Assembly (NCBI RefSeq): GCF_937770335.1
Contig: NZ_CALJHY010000004.1
Span: forward strand, 1 to 64,000
DNA from: an uncultured Glaciecola sp.
Lineage (GTDB): Bacteria; Pseudomonadota; Gammaproteobacteria; Enterobacterales; Alteromonadaceae
Reading direction: 5' to 3'
DNA: 64,000 bases
Within the stretch, counting starts at the first letter, position 1. Each line of letters opens with the position of its first letter. Positions 19,999 through 31,132 of the stretch are shown here, one piece after another. The notes below the pieces were generated by a model. That model saw only the letters and a program-made list of their open reading frames with translations. It was not told the DNA's origin and ran no database searches. The translations under genes were made by a program, and so were the position numbers.

Positions 19999-21068
19999 CA
20001 GTTTGCTAAAGCGATATTAGTCTGTTGTTTCATGAAACCATTTAATTTGTAATGTTCGCTTGCCCAACCAATTAAAAAACGTTCGAAATCAGCCCATGCA
20101 AAAGGAAGTAACTCTCGCCACTCAGCTTCAAGAGCAACAAAATCAGTATTAACATGGTAATGCTCAACTGCCAATTTCAATATTGAAAAGTATTCGTCTA
20201 ACAACCTATCTGCATATAACGCCAACTCAGATTCGTTTAAGCAACTACCCAGAAAATACATCACGTCTTTAATACCGGCGCCACGGCCGACATATTGAAA
20301 GTCGACAGCTGCTAAGTCACTGCCATTGGCAGAAAAACAAAAGTTCGCTAGCTTTGCGTCGCCGTGCAACAGGGTTTGAAAACGTGCATTGTTGAGCGCG
20401 TTATCAATCTCGTGTGCTTTACTCTTGAGTTCACTTTCAGGCATGTTGGTAAATTCATCAGGCCGAGTGTCTAAATGCCAATAAGTGCCTACAGGCCATA
20501 CATTGTGCAATGCTTGATTCAAAAATTTAGCATGAAAATAAGCCAACCATCTTATACCTAATTTTACTGTATTTAATGAGGCTTCGTGATATCGATTAAT
20601 AAACCCAGCTTGGTCTAAATCTTCCATAATCAGTAAACTGGTTACACTGTTTTTTTCATTTTGAGCAGAACTGGAAGGTTCTCCGGTAAACGAAAAGTAG
20701 CATAAGGGTGTGCGGCATAAGCTATCAGTGCGTGGGCTATACTGTTTGTAAAAAATAGACTCGTTGATGTACGAATCAAGTTTTCGCTGATGAGAAAGCA
20801 TGCCATCCCAACCTCTAGGATGATTGCTTTGCATTTGTGGTGTTACTATTTTAACGATAACTGAATTATCGATACTCGGCACAAAATATCGCGCAATTTC
20901 ACCATAACCACTCCAAAGGGTTTGGATACTGGACATTTTGACCGCATTACGGTCACCAAAGCTGGATTCGATAAATCGAAGCGGATTGTTATCGCACAAA
21001 TTATCAGGTGAATTGTCAACGTGTGTTTGTTCATTACACGCTTTGTCATCAGATACTTTAGACGTCAT
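19995..21068 (-). CDS. APH/ecdysteroid-kinase-like phosphotransferase
   Basis: The 357-residue protein has a protein-kinase-like small-molecule phosphotransferase fold: the catalytic loop LLHGDAKLANFCFS (about residues 236-249, the H.D....N motif) and the metal-binding AVDFQYVGRG (DFG equivalent). The distribution of motifs fits the EcKinase/CHK group more than aminoglycoside phosphotransferases proper. The substrate is unknown; antibiotic resistance should not be assumed. It is convergent with the kynureninase-like gene and divergent from katG. An AGAG-containing leader precedes the ATG at 21068. Confidence 0.75.
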   Translation of the reverse strand: MTSKVSDDKACNEQTHVDNSPDNLCDNNPLRFIESSFGDRNAVKMSSIQTLWSGYGEIARYFVPSIDNSVIVKIVTPQMQSNHPRGWDGMLSHQRKLDSYINESIFYKQYSPRTDSLCRTPLCYFSFTGEPSSSAQNEKNSVTSLLIMEDLDQAGFINRYHEASLNTVKLGIRWLAYFHAKFLNQALHNVWPVGTYWHLDTRPDEFTNMPESELKSKAHEIDNALNNARFQTLLHGDAKLANFCFSANGSDLAAVDFQYVGRGAGIKDVMYFLGSCLNESELALYADRLLDEYFSILKLAVEHYHVNTDFVALEAEWRELLPFAWADFERFLIGWASEHYKLNGFMKQQTNIALANC

Positions 21069-21179
21069 CTATTGCTCTCTTACCTGGCTATACCCTAACG
21101 ATGAAACAGTTTGCCATGTGCTAAGAATAGATTCAAATTCAAGCGCTATTCAGTTAATTTAATATAATCGATTAAATAG

Positions 21180-23480
<2,301 letters not shown>

Positions 23481-23562
23481 TCCGTCACTATAAGGTGGGT
23501 AGTTTTAAAGATTATTTTGATAATACATTTAAAAATACTCACGAGTGCTGTATAAACGCGTC

Positions 23563-24423
23563 ATGAAAATTCCAAAACGTTTACAGCCTCTTATTGAAGA
23601 TGGCCTTATTGATGATGTACTTTATCAGCTCATGAGTGGCAAGGAAGCCACCGTGTTCGCTGTTACCAGTCAGGGCGAGGTTCGTTGCGCCAAAGTCTAT
23701 AAAGAAGCCATGAAACGCAGCTTTAAAAAAGCGGCGCAATATCAAGAAGGTAGAAAAGTTAAAAATAGCCGTCGCGCGCGAGCGATGGAGAAAGGTTCAA
23801 GCTTCGGTCGCAAGCAGCAAGAAGATGCTTGGCAGAATGCTGAGGTCGATGCTCTATTCACTTTATCCAAAGCCGGTGTCAGAGTCCCCCAACCTTTTGG
23901 TTGTTACGACGGTGTCTTGCTAATGGAGTTAGTTACTGATGACGAAGGCAATGTTGCCCCACGCCTTAACGACGTGTCAATGTCAGCTGAACAAGCCTTA
24001 GAAGACCACGCACAGGTTATGCATTATGTTTTATTGATGTTGTGCGCAGGCATCGTGCATGGCGACTTGTCTGAGTTTAATGTCCTTGTTGACGACTACG
24101 GTCCAGTTATTATCGACCTACCCCAAGCGGTTAATGCCGCTGCAAACAACAATGCGTTTAGCATGTTGCAACGAGATGTTCGCAATATGACCGATTACTA
24201 TGCTGAGTTTGCTCCAGAGTTAAAAGAAACTCATTACGCAGAAGAAATGTGGGCATTATTTCAAACCGGTAAATTAACGCCTGAAACCGAATTAACCGGC
24301 TACTTTGAATTTGACGAAAGCGAAACTGATGTCGATACCGTGCTTGAAGAAATTAAAGCGGCATTCGAAGAAGAGCAAGCTAGGATCGAGCGGATGAGTG
24401 ATGCTAAGTCTGATGACGAGTAA
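23563..24423 (+). CDS. RIO-type serine protein kinase
   Basis: The roughly 286-residue protein is a bacterial RIO1-like atypical kinase. It has the ATP-binding region LMSGKEATVFAV with Lys in CAKVYK, the catalytic loop GIVHGDLSEFNVLV and the metal-binding IIDLPQAV. An acidic C-terminal tail follows (DESETDVDTVLEEI). The family is found in many Gammaproteobacteria, with unknown targets. I placed the start at ATG 23563 because relatives begin with MKIPKR-type sequence; an in-frame GTG lies at 23545. It is alone between katG and the GDSL esterase. Confidence 0.88.
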   Translation: MKIPKRLQPLIEDGLIDDVLYQLMSGKEATVFAVTSQGEVRCAKVYKEAMKRSFKKAAQYQEGRKVKNSRRARAMEKGSSFGRKQQEDAWQNAEVDALFTLSKAGVRVPQPFGCYDGVLLMELVTDDEGNVAPRLNDVSMSAEQALEDHAQVMHYVLLMLCAGIVHGDLSEFNVLVDDYGPVIIDLPQAVNAAANNNAFSMLQRDVRNMTDYYAEFAPELKETHYAEEMWALFQTGKLTPETELTGYFEFDESETDVDTVLEEIKAAFEEEQARIERMSDAKSDDE

Positions 24424-24611
24424 TACGATTTAGTCGGTCATTTTTTAAATAAAAAAACAGTCACCTTTGCGCTATTATTTGCCGAATGTAGCTATCTTTA
24501 GATATAAATAGAATTTGGTTTTGAAAAGTATAAACTAGCGACTATGCTTAGTTGCAAACTTGTTTTATCCTACTCAATGGCTCAACTCTACTATTACTGA
24601 TAAACCATATC

Positions 24612-25283
24612 ATGCAACGCCCCTTGTCATGCATCCCAACAAAACGCACTGAAGAATGGTGGCTGCAGCGTCATGATCAAAAAATGACTGAAAAGGCTGC
24701 TGCAGAAACTACAGACAACAACAAGTCCTTCGATCTGATTTTTATTGGTGACTCGATTGTGCATGCATGGGAACTTGAGGGTGAGGACGCCTGGCATACT
24801 CACTTCAGTCATTTAACCACATTGAATTTAGGTTATGCCGGTGACCGCACCGAACATGCTTTATGGCGAATAGAAAATGGAGAGATTGACAATATTGCAG
24901 CATCCTATGTGGTGTTACTAATTGGAACAAACAACGCCGGACATCGGCACGATAAACCAAATGAAATTGCTGACGGCATAAAACGCATAATAGGTACGAT
25001 TACAAAGAAAATCCCTCATTGTAAAATCATTCTTACGGCACTATTTCCGCGAAGTAGAAACAAACATAAGCGCATGCGCATAGCTGTAGATGAAACCAAT
25101 GAAATCATTCGCACACTCGCAAATAACCAGTCAATAATTTGGTTTGATATTAACCCGTATTTTCTTGATGACACTGGCGTTTTACATGAGTCAGTGATGC
25201 CCGATTTACTCCATCCTAATGCATTACAATATGAGGTTTGGGCCAAAGAACTCATTAAGTTTATGAGCCCATTCTCGGTTTGA
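24612..25283 (+). CDS. GDSL/SGNH-family esterase (PAF-acetylhydrolase-like)
   Basis: The roughly 223-residue SGNH hydrolase has block I FIGDSIVHAW (catalytic Ser), the block II Gly in LNLGYAGDRT, block III LIGTNNAGH (Asn) and block V DLLHPNALQYEVWA (Asp and His). This order resembles the PAF-acetylhydrolase IB subunit group. No signal peptide is seen from ATG 24612; an in-frame start at 24552 would add a short hydrophobic leader and might give export. Substrate is unknown; acyl or acetyl esters, including glycan acetyl groups, are usual for the group. Confidence 0.83.
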   Translation: MQRPLSCIPTKRTEEWWLQRHDQKMTEKAAAETTDNNKSFDLIFIGDSIVHAWELEGEDAWHTHFSHLTTLNLGYAGDRTEHALWRIENGEIDNIAASYVVLLIGTNNAGHRHDKPNEIADGIKRIIGTITKKIPHCKIILTALFPRSRNKHKRMRIAVDETNEIIRTLANNQSIIWFDINPYFLDDTGVLHESVMPDLLHPNALQYEVWAKELIKFMSPFSV

Positions 25284-25359
25284 TAAACACCACGTCATTA
25301 AATATACAAGGTCGCGTCAACTGATTTGCAAAAATAAGGAGCGTTGCGGTAGACGAGGC

Positions 25360-25986
25360 TTACTTGTTCGACAAATATCTATAAAGAGTGGTGTATGCTT
25401 GTAACACTTGCTGCGAACCCTCTACGCTGCCACCTTTGTCAGGGTGAATTGCATGCTGTAACTTGCGGTATTGCTGTTTAAGTTGAAGCAAAGATACAGT
25501 GTCAATCGAGTCTATTTTTAAGGTTAATGTTGCTTCATTTATCGTTTCCTGGGAAAAGTGATAGTTAGCATTAACACCTGCCAATTTCTGCCAAAAATTA
25601 TTCAATAATTCCTCAACACCAGCATGATCAGTGGCGTTTAGGTTTTTCCAATCTAGATAATAATCTCCTACCGGATCGACTGTTTGTAAACCTGCATCAA
25701 CGGACAAAACCGGAAGTAGCTTTATTTGCGTAAGTCCTATCTCTAATTCACCTACTTTTTGCCGACGCCACTTATTACGCAAATGATACAAAGAGTGAAA
25801 AAGCACAAAGTGGGTTTGAAATAAGGTCAGAGGATCGCGTAAAGCATCCTCATCGAATAGCGAATACGGCGGTTGCTTCAACAAGGTTATTATCTCGAAC
25901 TCAGTTCTGCCCTCAATAAATTGAGAGCGAAGTGTATTCAAAACGTCTTGTAACAGCATCTGCAGTTCATCGTGATTATCAGGCAA
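25360..25986 (-). CDS. DNAJ-related domain protein with C-terminal J domain
   Basis: The 208-residue protein has an N-terminal DNAJ-related domain (about residues 1-130: LFDEDALRDPLTLFQTHFVLFHSLY) and a C-terminal J-domain (about 155-205) with the DnaK-stimulating motif HPDKGG. Proteins of this layout are conserved in Alteromonadales and Vibrionales and are thought to be Hsp70 co-chaperones. Length and domain order are typical. The gene converges on the GDSL esterase and lies behind acuI in the same direction, with no clear operon. Confidence 0.85.
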   Translation of the reverse strand: MPDNHDELQMLLQDVLNTLRSQFIEGRTEFEIITLLKQPPYSLFDEDALRDPLTLFQTHFVLFHSLYHLRNKWRRQKVGELEIGLTQIKLLPVLSVDAGLQTVDPVGDYYLDWKNLNATDHAGVEELLNNFWQKLAGVNANYHFSQETINEATLTLKIDSIDTVSLLQLKQQYRKLQHAIHPDKGGSVEGSQQVLQAYTTLYRYLSNK

Positions 25987-26055
25987 TATTTACCCTACTG
26001 ACAAATTTCGTCATTTGAATCTTCTAACCTCAGCTATATCTTTGTTGTTATCTTA

Positions 26056-27042
26056 CTAGTTCTTATTTACGTCAACAACTACGCGCCCTCTTACTTTGCC
26101 TTCAAGAAGTTGACCTGCTGTTTCGATAACCTGATCAAGGCCGATAACAGTCGAAATATCCGCAAAATCGTCTTCTGTCAAAATAGTAGCTAGTCTTTCC
26201 CATGCTTCAACTCTATCCGCAATCGGGCGCATAACACTGTCGATGCCCTTAAGAGTAATGCCACGCAATATAAAAGGAGCGACGCTGGCTGGAAAATCCA
26301 TGCCTTGTGCAAGGCCACAGGCAGCGATAGTGCCACCATATTTTGTACTAGCGCATATATTGGCTAAGGTATAGCTACCAACTGAGTCTACAGCGCCAGC
26401 CCAACGCTCTCTCGCCATCGGTTTACCTGGTTCGGACAACGTATTGCGATCAATCACCTCACTTGCTCCGAGCTTGGTCAAGTAGTCACTTTCATTCATT
26501 CGACCCGTAGACGCCACAACCTTATAGCCTAATTTTGACAATATCGTGATAGCAAAACTTCCTACTCCTCCATTGGCGCCGGTCACTAGTATTTCGCCGG
26601 ACTCCGGCGTTACACCATTATTTTCTAATGCAATAACGCAAAGCATAGCGGTATAACCAGCGGTACCGATAGCCATTGCATTTTTAGGTGTCATGCCACT
26701 TGGTAACGCAATCAACCAGTCGCTTTTCAAGCGAGCTTTTTGAGCTAAACCACCGCAGTGCGCTTCACCAACGCCGAAACCGTTGAGTAGAACCGTATCA
26801 CCTGCGCTAAACTTATCTGCTGTAGATTGAGTCACAGTTCCTACCAAATCTATGCCTGGCACCATAGGGAAACGACGCACAACAGGACTTTTCCCTGTAA
26901 TAGCAAGTCCATCTTTGTAGTTTAATGTACTGAACATTACATCAATATCTACATCGCCCTCGGGTAACACCGCTTCATCAATATCTTGTAATCTAACCGT
27001 ATACTTATCATCAATTTTATCTATTAAAATACCTTTAAACAT
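26056..27042 (-). CDS. acuI: acrylyl-CoA reductase-like MDR protein (AcuI/YhdH)
   Basis: The 328-residue medium-chain reductase of the YhdH/AcuI type has the N-terminal VMFSTLNYKDGLAITG, the nucleotide-binding VTGANGGVGSFAI and the C-terminal GRVVVDVN ending. AcuI reduces acrylyl-CoA to propionyl-CoA with NADPH, protecting cells from acrylate made from DMSP or from 3-hydroxypropionate. No DMSP lyase or prpE gene is near, and most proteobacteria keep this gene as housekeeping detoxification. It starts at ATG 27042. The call to this subfamily is confident; the in vivo substrate is inferred. Confidence 0.85.
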   Translation of the reverse strand: MFKGILIDKIDDKYTVRLQDIDEAVLPEGDVDIDVMFSTLNYKDGLAITGKSPVVRRFPMVPGIDLVGTVTQSTADKFSAGDTVLLNGFGVGEAHCGGLAQKARLKSDWLIALPSGMTPKNAMAIGTAGYTAMLCVIALENNGVTPESGEILVTGANGGVGSFAITILSKLGYKVVASTGRMNESDYLTKLGASEVIDRNTLSEPGKPMARERWAGAVDSVGSYTLANICASTKYGGTIAACGLAQGMDFPASVAPFILRGITLKGIDSVMRPIADRVEAWERLATILTEDDFADISTVIGLDQVIETAGQLLEGKVRGRVVVDVNKN

Positions 27043-27445
27043 AATCGTTGTTCACCTTAATATTGAAGCGTTAATTAACTGTTGGCGGCTCTATACCGAT
27101 AAATGGTAAAGACGCCAGTATCCGGATGATAAAAAGAATAGGTCTTAAGGTTGATTATCGCAACAAGTAGCACGGTGCTTTTAATGGTAAGTACAAACAG
27201 TAAAAAACTGACTTTACAAGCAACATAAGCAAACGCGCGGATTGCAGCTTAATGCTTTATTTTCTTTAGTTTTTCCACTTACTACTATTGTCTTAGAACG
27301 CACATGTAAATGTGCTTGCATAAATAGTATAGAGTTCTTGTGTAGCCATTGATTTTTTGGCAATCTATATTGACTTACTTATACTGAAACGCAGTCGGAC
27401 TTTGAGCTCCTGTGCATATATCCACTCTTTTAATAAGGAATTTAA
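27043..27445. other. intergenic region before amidohydrolase
   Basis: No supported gene in about 400 bases between the divergent acuI and amidohydrolase genes. The right end holds an AAGGA ribosome-binding site seven bases before ATG 27446. Promoters for both genes must lie here, but I see no clear operator or hairpin. Confidence 0.5.
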
Positions 27446-28726
27446 ATGAAAACAATAACAAAAAATTACTGGTTTATGGCTTTTACTTTGTTGTCTATAT
27501 TCAGCAACAGCGCATTTTCCCAACAAATACTCATTAAGGCAGACGCATTACTTGACGTTTCAAATGGTAAAACAATCAAAAATGTATCCGTGCTAGTTGA
27601 AAATAATAAAATTATTAGCGTAAGCCAGCAAGGCACTATCAATCCGACAGATGCAACGGTAGTTGACCTAAAAGGAATGACATTAGTACCCGGATTAATG
27701 GATATGCATGTTCATTTAACCGGTGATGCTACAGATAATTTTTTAGCCGCTAAAGGGAATTCAGTACCGCGAGTAACGGTAAAAGCAGTTAAAAATGCGG
27801 AAGTAACGCTGATGGCCGGTTTTACTACCATAAGAAATTTAGGCGCCAAAGGTTATTCTGTTATTGCGGTTCGAGATGGTATTAATGCGGGAGAAGTCCC
27901 TGGGCCAAGAATATGGGCAGCAGGTTATTCAGTTGGGGTCACTGGTGGTCATTGTGACGATAACTTTTCGCCTCCTGAAGCACAAAGTAAATCGACCGGC
28001 GTTGCCGACGGGCCTTGGGCTGTAAGAGCAAAGGTGCGTGAAAACATAAAATATGGAGCGAATACAATTAAGGTTTGTGCAACCGGTGGCGTATTCTCCA
28101 AAGGGACAAAGGTTGGCATTCAACAACTAACAGAGGAAGAAATTAGAGCGGCGGTTGAAGAAGCGCACATGCGAGGATTAATAGCAGCGGCTCATGCACA
28201 TGGAACCAACGGTATTAAGGCAGCTATTCGCGCAGGCATAGATTCGATAGAACATTGCAGTTTTCTGGACGATGAAGCAATTGAATTAGCACTCAAAATG
28301 GGCACATATTTCTCATGCGATATTTATAATACGGAATATACGCTTGCCTTTGGCGAAGCCAATGGTGTTCCAGAAGAAAATATCAATAAGGAAAAACTAG
28401 TCTCACAAGCCCAGCGCGACAGTTTTACAAAAGCCGTTAAAGCTGGTGTTAAAATGGTTTTCGGCTCTGACGCCGCTATTTACCCCCATGGCGACAACGG
28501 TAAGCAATTTTCTCGCATGGTTCGCTTTGGTATGACGCCTTTACAAGCTATACAAGCCGCAACCATTAATAGTGCAACGCTACTGAAACAAGAGGCTGAC
28601 CTTGGACAAATCAAAGCAGGCTTTTTAGCCGACATTATTGCGGTGAAAGGCAATCCATTGGAGAATATTTCGCTTTTAGAAAACGTCCATTTTGTCATGA
28701 AGGATGGAAAAGTTTACAAACAATAA
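27446..28726 (+). CDS. exported metal-dependent amidohydrolase
   Basis: The 426-residue protein has an N-terminal signal peptide (WFMAFTLLSIFSNSAFS). The amidohydrolase TIM barrel follows: metal site MDMHVHL (HxH), a lysine in IKVCATGG that may be carboxylated, His residues in AAHAHG and IEHCSF, and the Asp in FGSDAAIYPHG. The IEHCSF and AAHAHG motifs match the imidazolonepropionase/prolidase-like group that includes exported Xaa-Pro dipeptidases and organophosphate-active enzymes. It probably cleaves a dipeptide or cyclic amide in the periplasm. It stands alone; no pathway partner is visible. Confidence 0.85.
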   Translation: MKTITKNYWFMAFTLLSIFSNSAFSQQILIKADALLDVSNGKTIKNVSVLVENNKIISVSQQGTINPTDATVVDLKGMTLVPGLMDMHVHLTGDATDNFLAAKGNSVPRVTVKAVKNAEVTLMAGFTTIRNLGAKGYSVIAVRDGINAGEVPGPRIWAAGYSVGVTGGHCDDNFSPPEAQSKSTGVADGPWAVRAKVRENIKYGANTIKVCATGGVFSKGTKVGIQQLTEEEIRAAVEEAHMRGLIAAAHAHGTNGIKAAIRAGIDSIEHCSFLDDEAIELALKMGTYFSCDIYNTEYTLAFGEANGVPEENINKEKLVSQAQRDSFTKAVKAGVKMVFGSDAAIYPHGDNGKQFSRMVRFGMTPLQAIQAATINSATLLKQEADLGQIKAGFLADIIAVKGNPLENISLLENVHFVMKDGKVYKQ

Positions 28727-28994
28727 GTTGTGCAGATGGCAGCCTTTATTCAATGACCAACAATTAATTACCCGTTTATTGATGGCTGCTATCTAAAAAT
28801 GGGAATTAACAACTTTTCTAAGAAACATAAGCCATAAACATCAGCTCTTAATAATTGAGTGATATGCGCGTTGTGGGTTACTTATTCTGCAAGCCTATTC
28901 CAATGATATAGGTTGATCGTGAACTGCTTGACGAATCAATACACAACGACCAAAAGTTGTTTACCGATGAGGTCGAAATTAATAAACTCTATAG

Positions 28995-29564
28995 CTATAA
29001 CTGATAAGCGTAATTAAAGTAATAAATATTAGCGCCATGATTAATATCAGCCAACTGAGCATTTGAATAGTGGTTGATACTAAATGAAAGTCGATGACGT
29101 TCGAGCAACTTTATACCAACTTCAAACTTATCTTCAAATAAGAGCCTAGCACCAAGTTGACGATCCAGCCAGCGGTCGCTGCTTGTATAGGCTAGACCAA
29201 TTCCAACGCCTAAGTACAATTCCTGATTCAAACTTGGGATGTAATAGCGCCACATAGGGTTAAAAACGACTCCATTCTTTGCTTTATTTAAAAATGAGTC
29301 TTTCCAGTGGTGAACCCCAAATTCAAACTCTAACCGTAATTTATGATCCGCAGCAAACTCCCACTCCCAATCAGTTGGATGAATATACGCAAGCCTAATC
29401 GCATCCGGCGTTTTCTCACCGCCGACTTTAAATGAATACCGAGATGCTCCCTCGCCCCAAGATAAGCTGAGTTCACCAGCGGTGGCTGTGCACTGTGGGA
29501 AATAAAGAAAAAATAGATATAACAAGGTAGGACAAAAAACTATTTTATTCAAGATAGATATCAC
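28995..29564 (-). CDS. pagL: lipid A 3-O-deacylase (PagL-like, acyloxyacyl hydrolase)
   Basis: The 189-residue outer-membrane beta-barrel enzyme has a hydrophobic leader (about residues 8-28) and alternating strands. Near the C-terminus is the PagL catalytic HYSNAQ motif (His and Ser) in SINHYSNAQLADINHGAN, and the protein ends with a terminal YAYQL strand. PagL removes the 3-O acyl chain of lipid A in the outer leaflet and lowers its immune recognition or alters membrane barrier. Length is typical. The start appears to be GTG 29564; a downstream TTG is possible. It is isolated. Confidence 0.82.
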   Translation of the reverse strand: MISILNKIVFCPTLLYLFFLYFPQCTATAGELSLSWGEGASRYSFKVGGEKTPDAIRLAYIHPTDWEWEFAADHKLRLEFEFGVHHWKDSFLNKAKNGVVFNPMWRYYIPSLNQELYLGVGIGLAYTSSDRWLDRQLGARLLFEDKFEVGIKLLERHRLSFSINHYSNAQLADINHGANIYYFNYAYQL

Positions 29565-30128
29565 TATGTGGTACGGATATAAATAACCAGATTATACGCG
29601 TTTTGAGAATGAGAGGCTAGCTCACGAATTGTTATTGATCCACTTTATGAGATTAGGAATAATAAAAGGCAATGACTGTGTTTATTGTTACTGCAGGCGA
29701 ATTTACCAACTCCTTTAAATATTTAACGTCCCGTGATGCAAGGGCTAGACAGTGTTCGGCGGAGAGAGATTTTTAGGTCTTTCCAGAACGCTTTGGTTTG
29801 ACTGCGCAAATAGTCGCCGGCTACATGGTAGATAAAAAAGTGGTTTGTGAACGCCTCAATTCCCTGGATAAACAGAGATAACCAAGCAAATTTTAATCCT
29901 AATATTGCACAACAACGTACCGAGTAAATTAAGAGTGTCACATGGGTTTATACGATTGCAGTTGGCTATCGGTTTTAATTGAATAGACTAGTAAATATAC
30001 ACTACAATAATTACTAAATAATGTAGCCGCAATGGTTCAATCAAGTGGCAGCATGACTTTAAAAACAATAAACAGAGAGAAAACACGGTGTATTATTACT
30101 GTCCACCGATTTGTAAAAAGGAATTAAA
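29565..30128. other. intergenic region with possible gene remnant
   Basis: About 560 bases without a convincing gene. On the plus strand near 29780-29880 one frame reads VFPERFGLTAQIVAGYMVDKK and stops 34 codons after a stop, which looks like the C-terminal remnant of a decayed gene. No start or partner frame supports it. The right end (30119-30128) holds AAGGA before the carbonic anhydrase ATG. A minus-strand ORF across 29723-29941 appears spurious. Confidence 0.35.
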
Positions 30129-31007
30129 ATGAAGGATATTAATATGAAGAGATCCACCTCTAAAAAGAGTGCGATTACCATTGCACTTTCAACCGTTTTT
30201 TTATTTGCCAGCGCAGTAAATGCAAAATCAGTGGCCGACAGTGTTGTTTCTGAGCAACGCGCAGCCCTTGAAAAAAACACTGTCAATCAAGGTTTTGGTC
30301 CACAGTCACCGCGTGATATTAGCCAAAATTATGGGACCAATTTACGTAGATTTGGAACGGCTCCTAACCACAATGAGCTTAACCTATGTAACATTCATTT
30401 CCATAAAAACGCAGAGCATAAAGGTGGCGATTTCACCTCTTATGCTGGCAACGGTGACGGCAAAGGCAAGAACACTGGTTTCCTATATAACGGTAAATTA
30501 TCAGCAGCACAAATGAAGCCAGTTAGTAGCCAAGTATGTGCAGCCAAAGGCGACGCATTGCAATCTGGTGACACTTTAGAAGTGCATTTTGTATATTCAA
30601 CTGCCAACGTTGCACCAGGCCCCACGCTCGGCGCTTGTTTAGCTGAGAGCACAATGAACCCAGGTTTACGGGTTGAAGGCCAAGTGATTGTGCTTGCCAA
30701 TGATGAAAACGCGATGAACTTCGGTAAATTGGCAGAAGTTACTGAAGTAAATGGTTATTATCAAGCGCCAAACGTACCGACCAATATGGGTGTACCTATT
30801 CAGTATTTAGGGTCAACTACCGGTCCATCATATAATGAAAAAGCATCACCTTTGCAAGTAAGCTGGAGTGTCCGACCACAAGTTGCGGTTGTTGATATTA
30901 ACAGTATTAGGGAATGGTGTAACGACAACGTATTCAAAGAAGACCATGCTCATGGCGTGCGTAATTTAGTCCAAAACCCCAAATTGCTATCACCAATTGG
31001 TAATTAA
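30129..31007 (+). CDS. delta-class carbonic anhydrase (periplasmic)
   Basis: The 292-residue protein has a signal peptide (ITIALSTVFLFASAVNA, cleaved about residue 37). The core carries NLCNIHFHKNAEHKGGDF, with paired His ligands as in zinc carbonic anhydrases, and a second TLEVHFVYS strand that could give the third His. This pattern matches the delta class first found in diatoms and since seen in marine Gammaproteobacteria. It would interconvert CO2 and bicarbonate in the periplasm. Four or more cysteines (LCNIH, SQVCA, GACLA, EWCND) could form disulfides. AAGGA six bases before ATG 30129 supports the start. It ends with a strong terminator and is monocistronic. Confidence 0.8.
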   Translation: MKDINMKRSTSKKSAITIALSTVFLFASAVNAKSVADSVVSEQRAALEKNTVNQGFGPQSPRDISQNYGTNLRRFGTAPNHNELNLCNIHFHKNAEHKGGDFTSYAGNGDGKGKNTGFLYNGKLSAAQMKPVSSQVCAAKGDALQSGDTLEVHFVYSTANVAPGPTLGACLAESTMNPGLRVEGQVIVLANDENAMNFGKLAEVTEVNGYYQAPNVPTNMGVPIQYLGSTTGPSYNEKASPLQVSWSVRPQVAVVDINSIREWCNDNVFKEDHAHGVRNLVQNPKLLSPIGN

Positions 31008-31047
31008 TATATAGGGCTAAGCGGCAGCCATTACCGCGTAAAACCTG

Positions 31048-31080
31048 AAAAGAGAGCTGCGGCTCTCTTTTTTATTTTTT
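31048..31080 (+). terminator. intrinsic terminator of carbonic anhydrase gene
   Basis: AAAAGAGAGC (31048-31057) pairs with GCTCTCTTTT (31062-31071) across a four-base loop, and a run of T follows to 31080. It lies 40 bases after the stop codon and is a textbook rho-independent terminator. Confidence 0.85.
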
Positions 31081-31132
31081 TCTCAATCTACTGGCATAAA
31101 AATCAGGGAGTTTTTAGGCGGATCTATTTGGT

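Noticed and set aside
19995-21068. Aminoglycoside resistance gene
   Set aside because: Only the general APH fold motifs are seen; the overall pattern fits ecdysteroid/choline-kinase-like proteins of unknown substrate.
29723-29941. Minus-strand ORF of 72 residues
   Set aside because: No recognisable domain, no ribosome site, and a better coding look exists in another frame on the plus strand.
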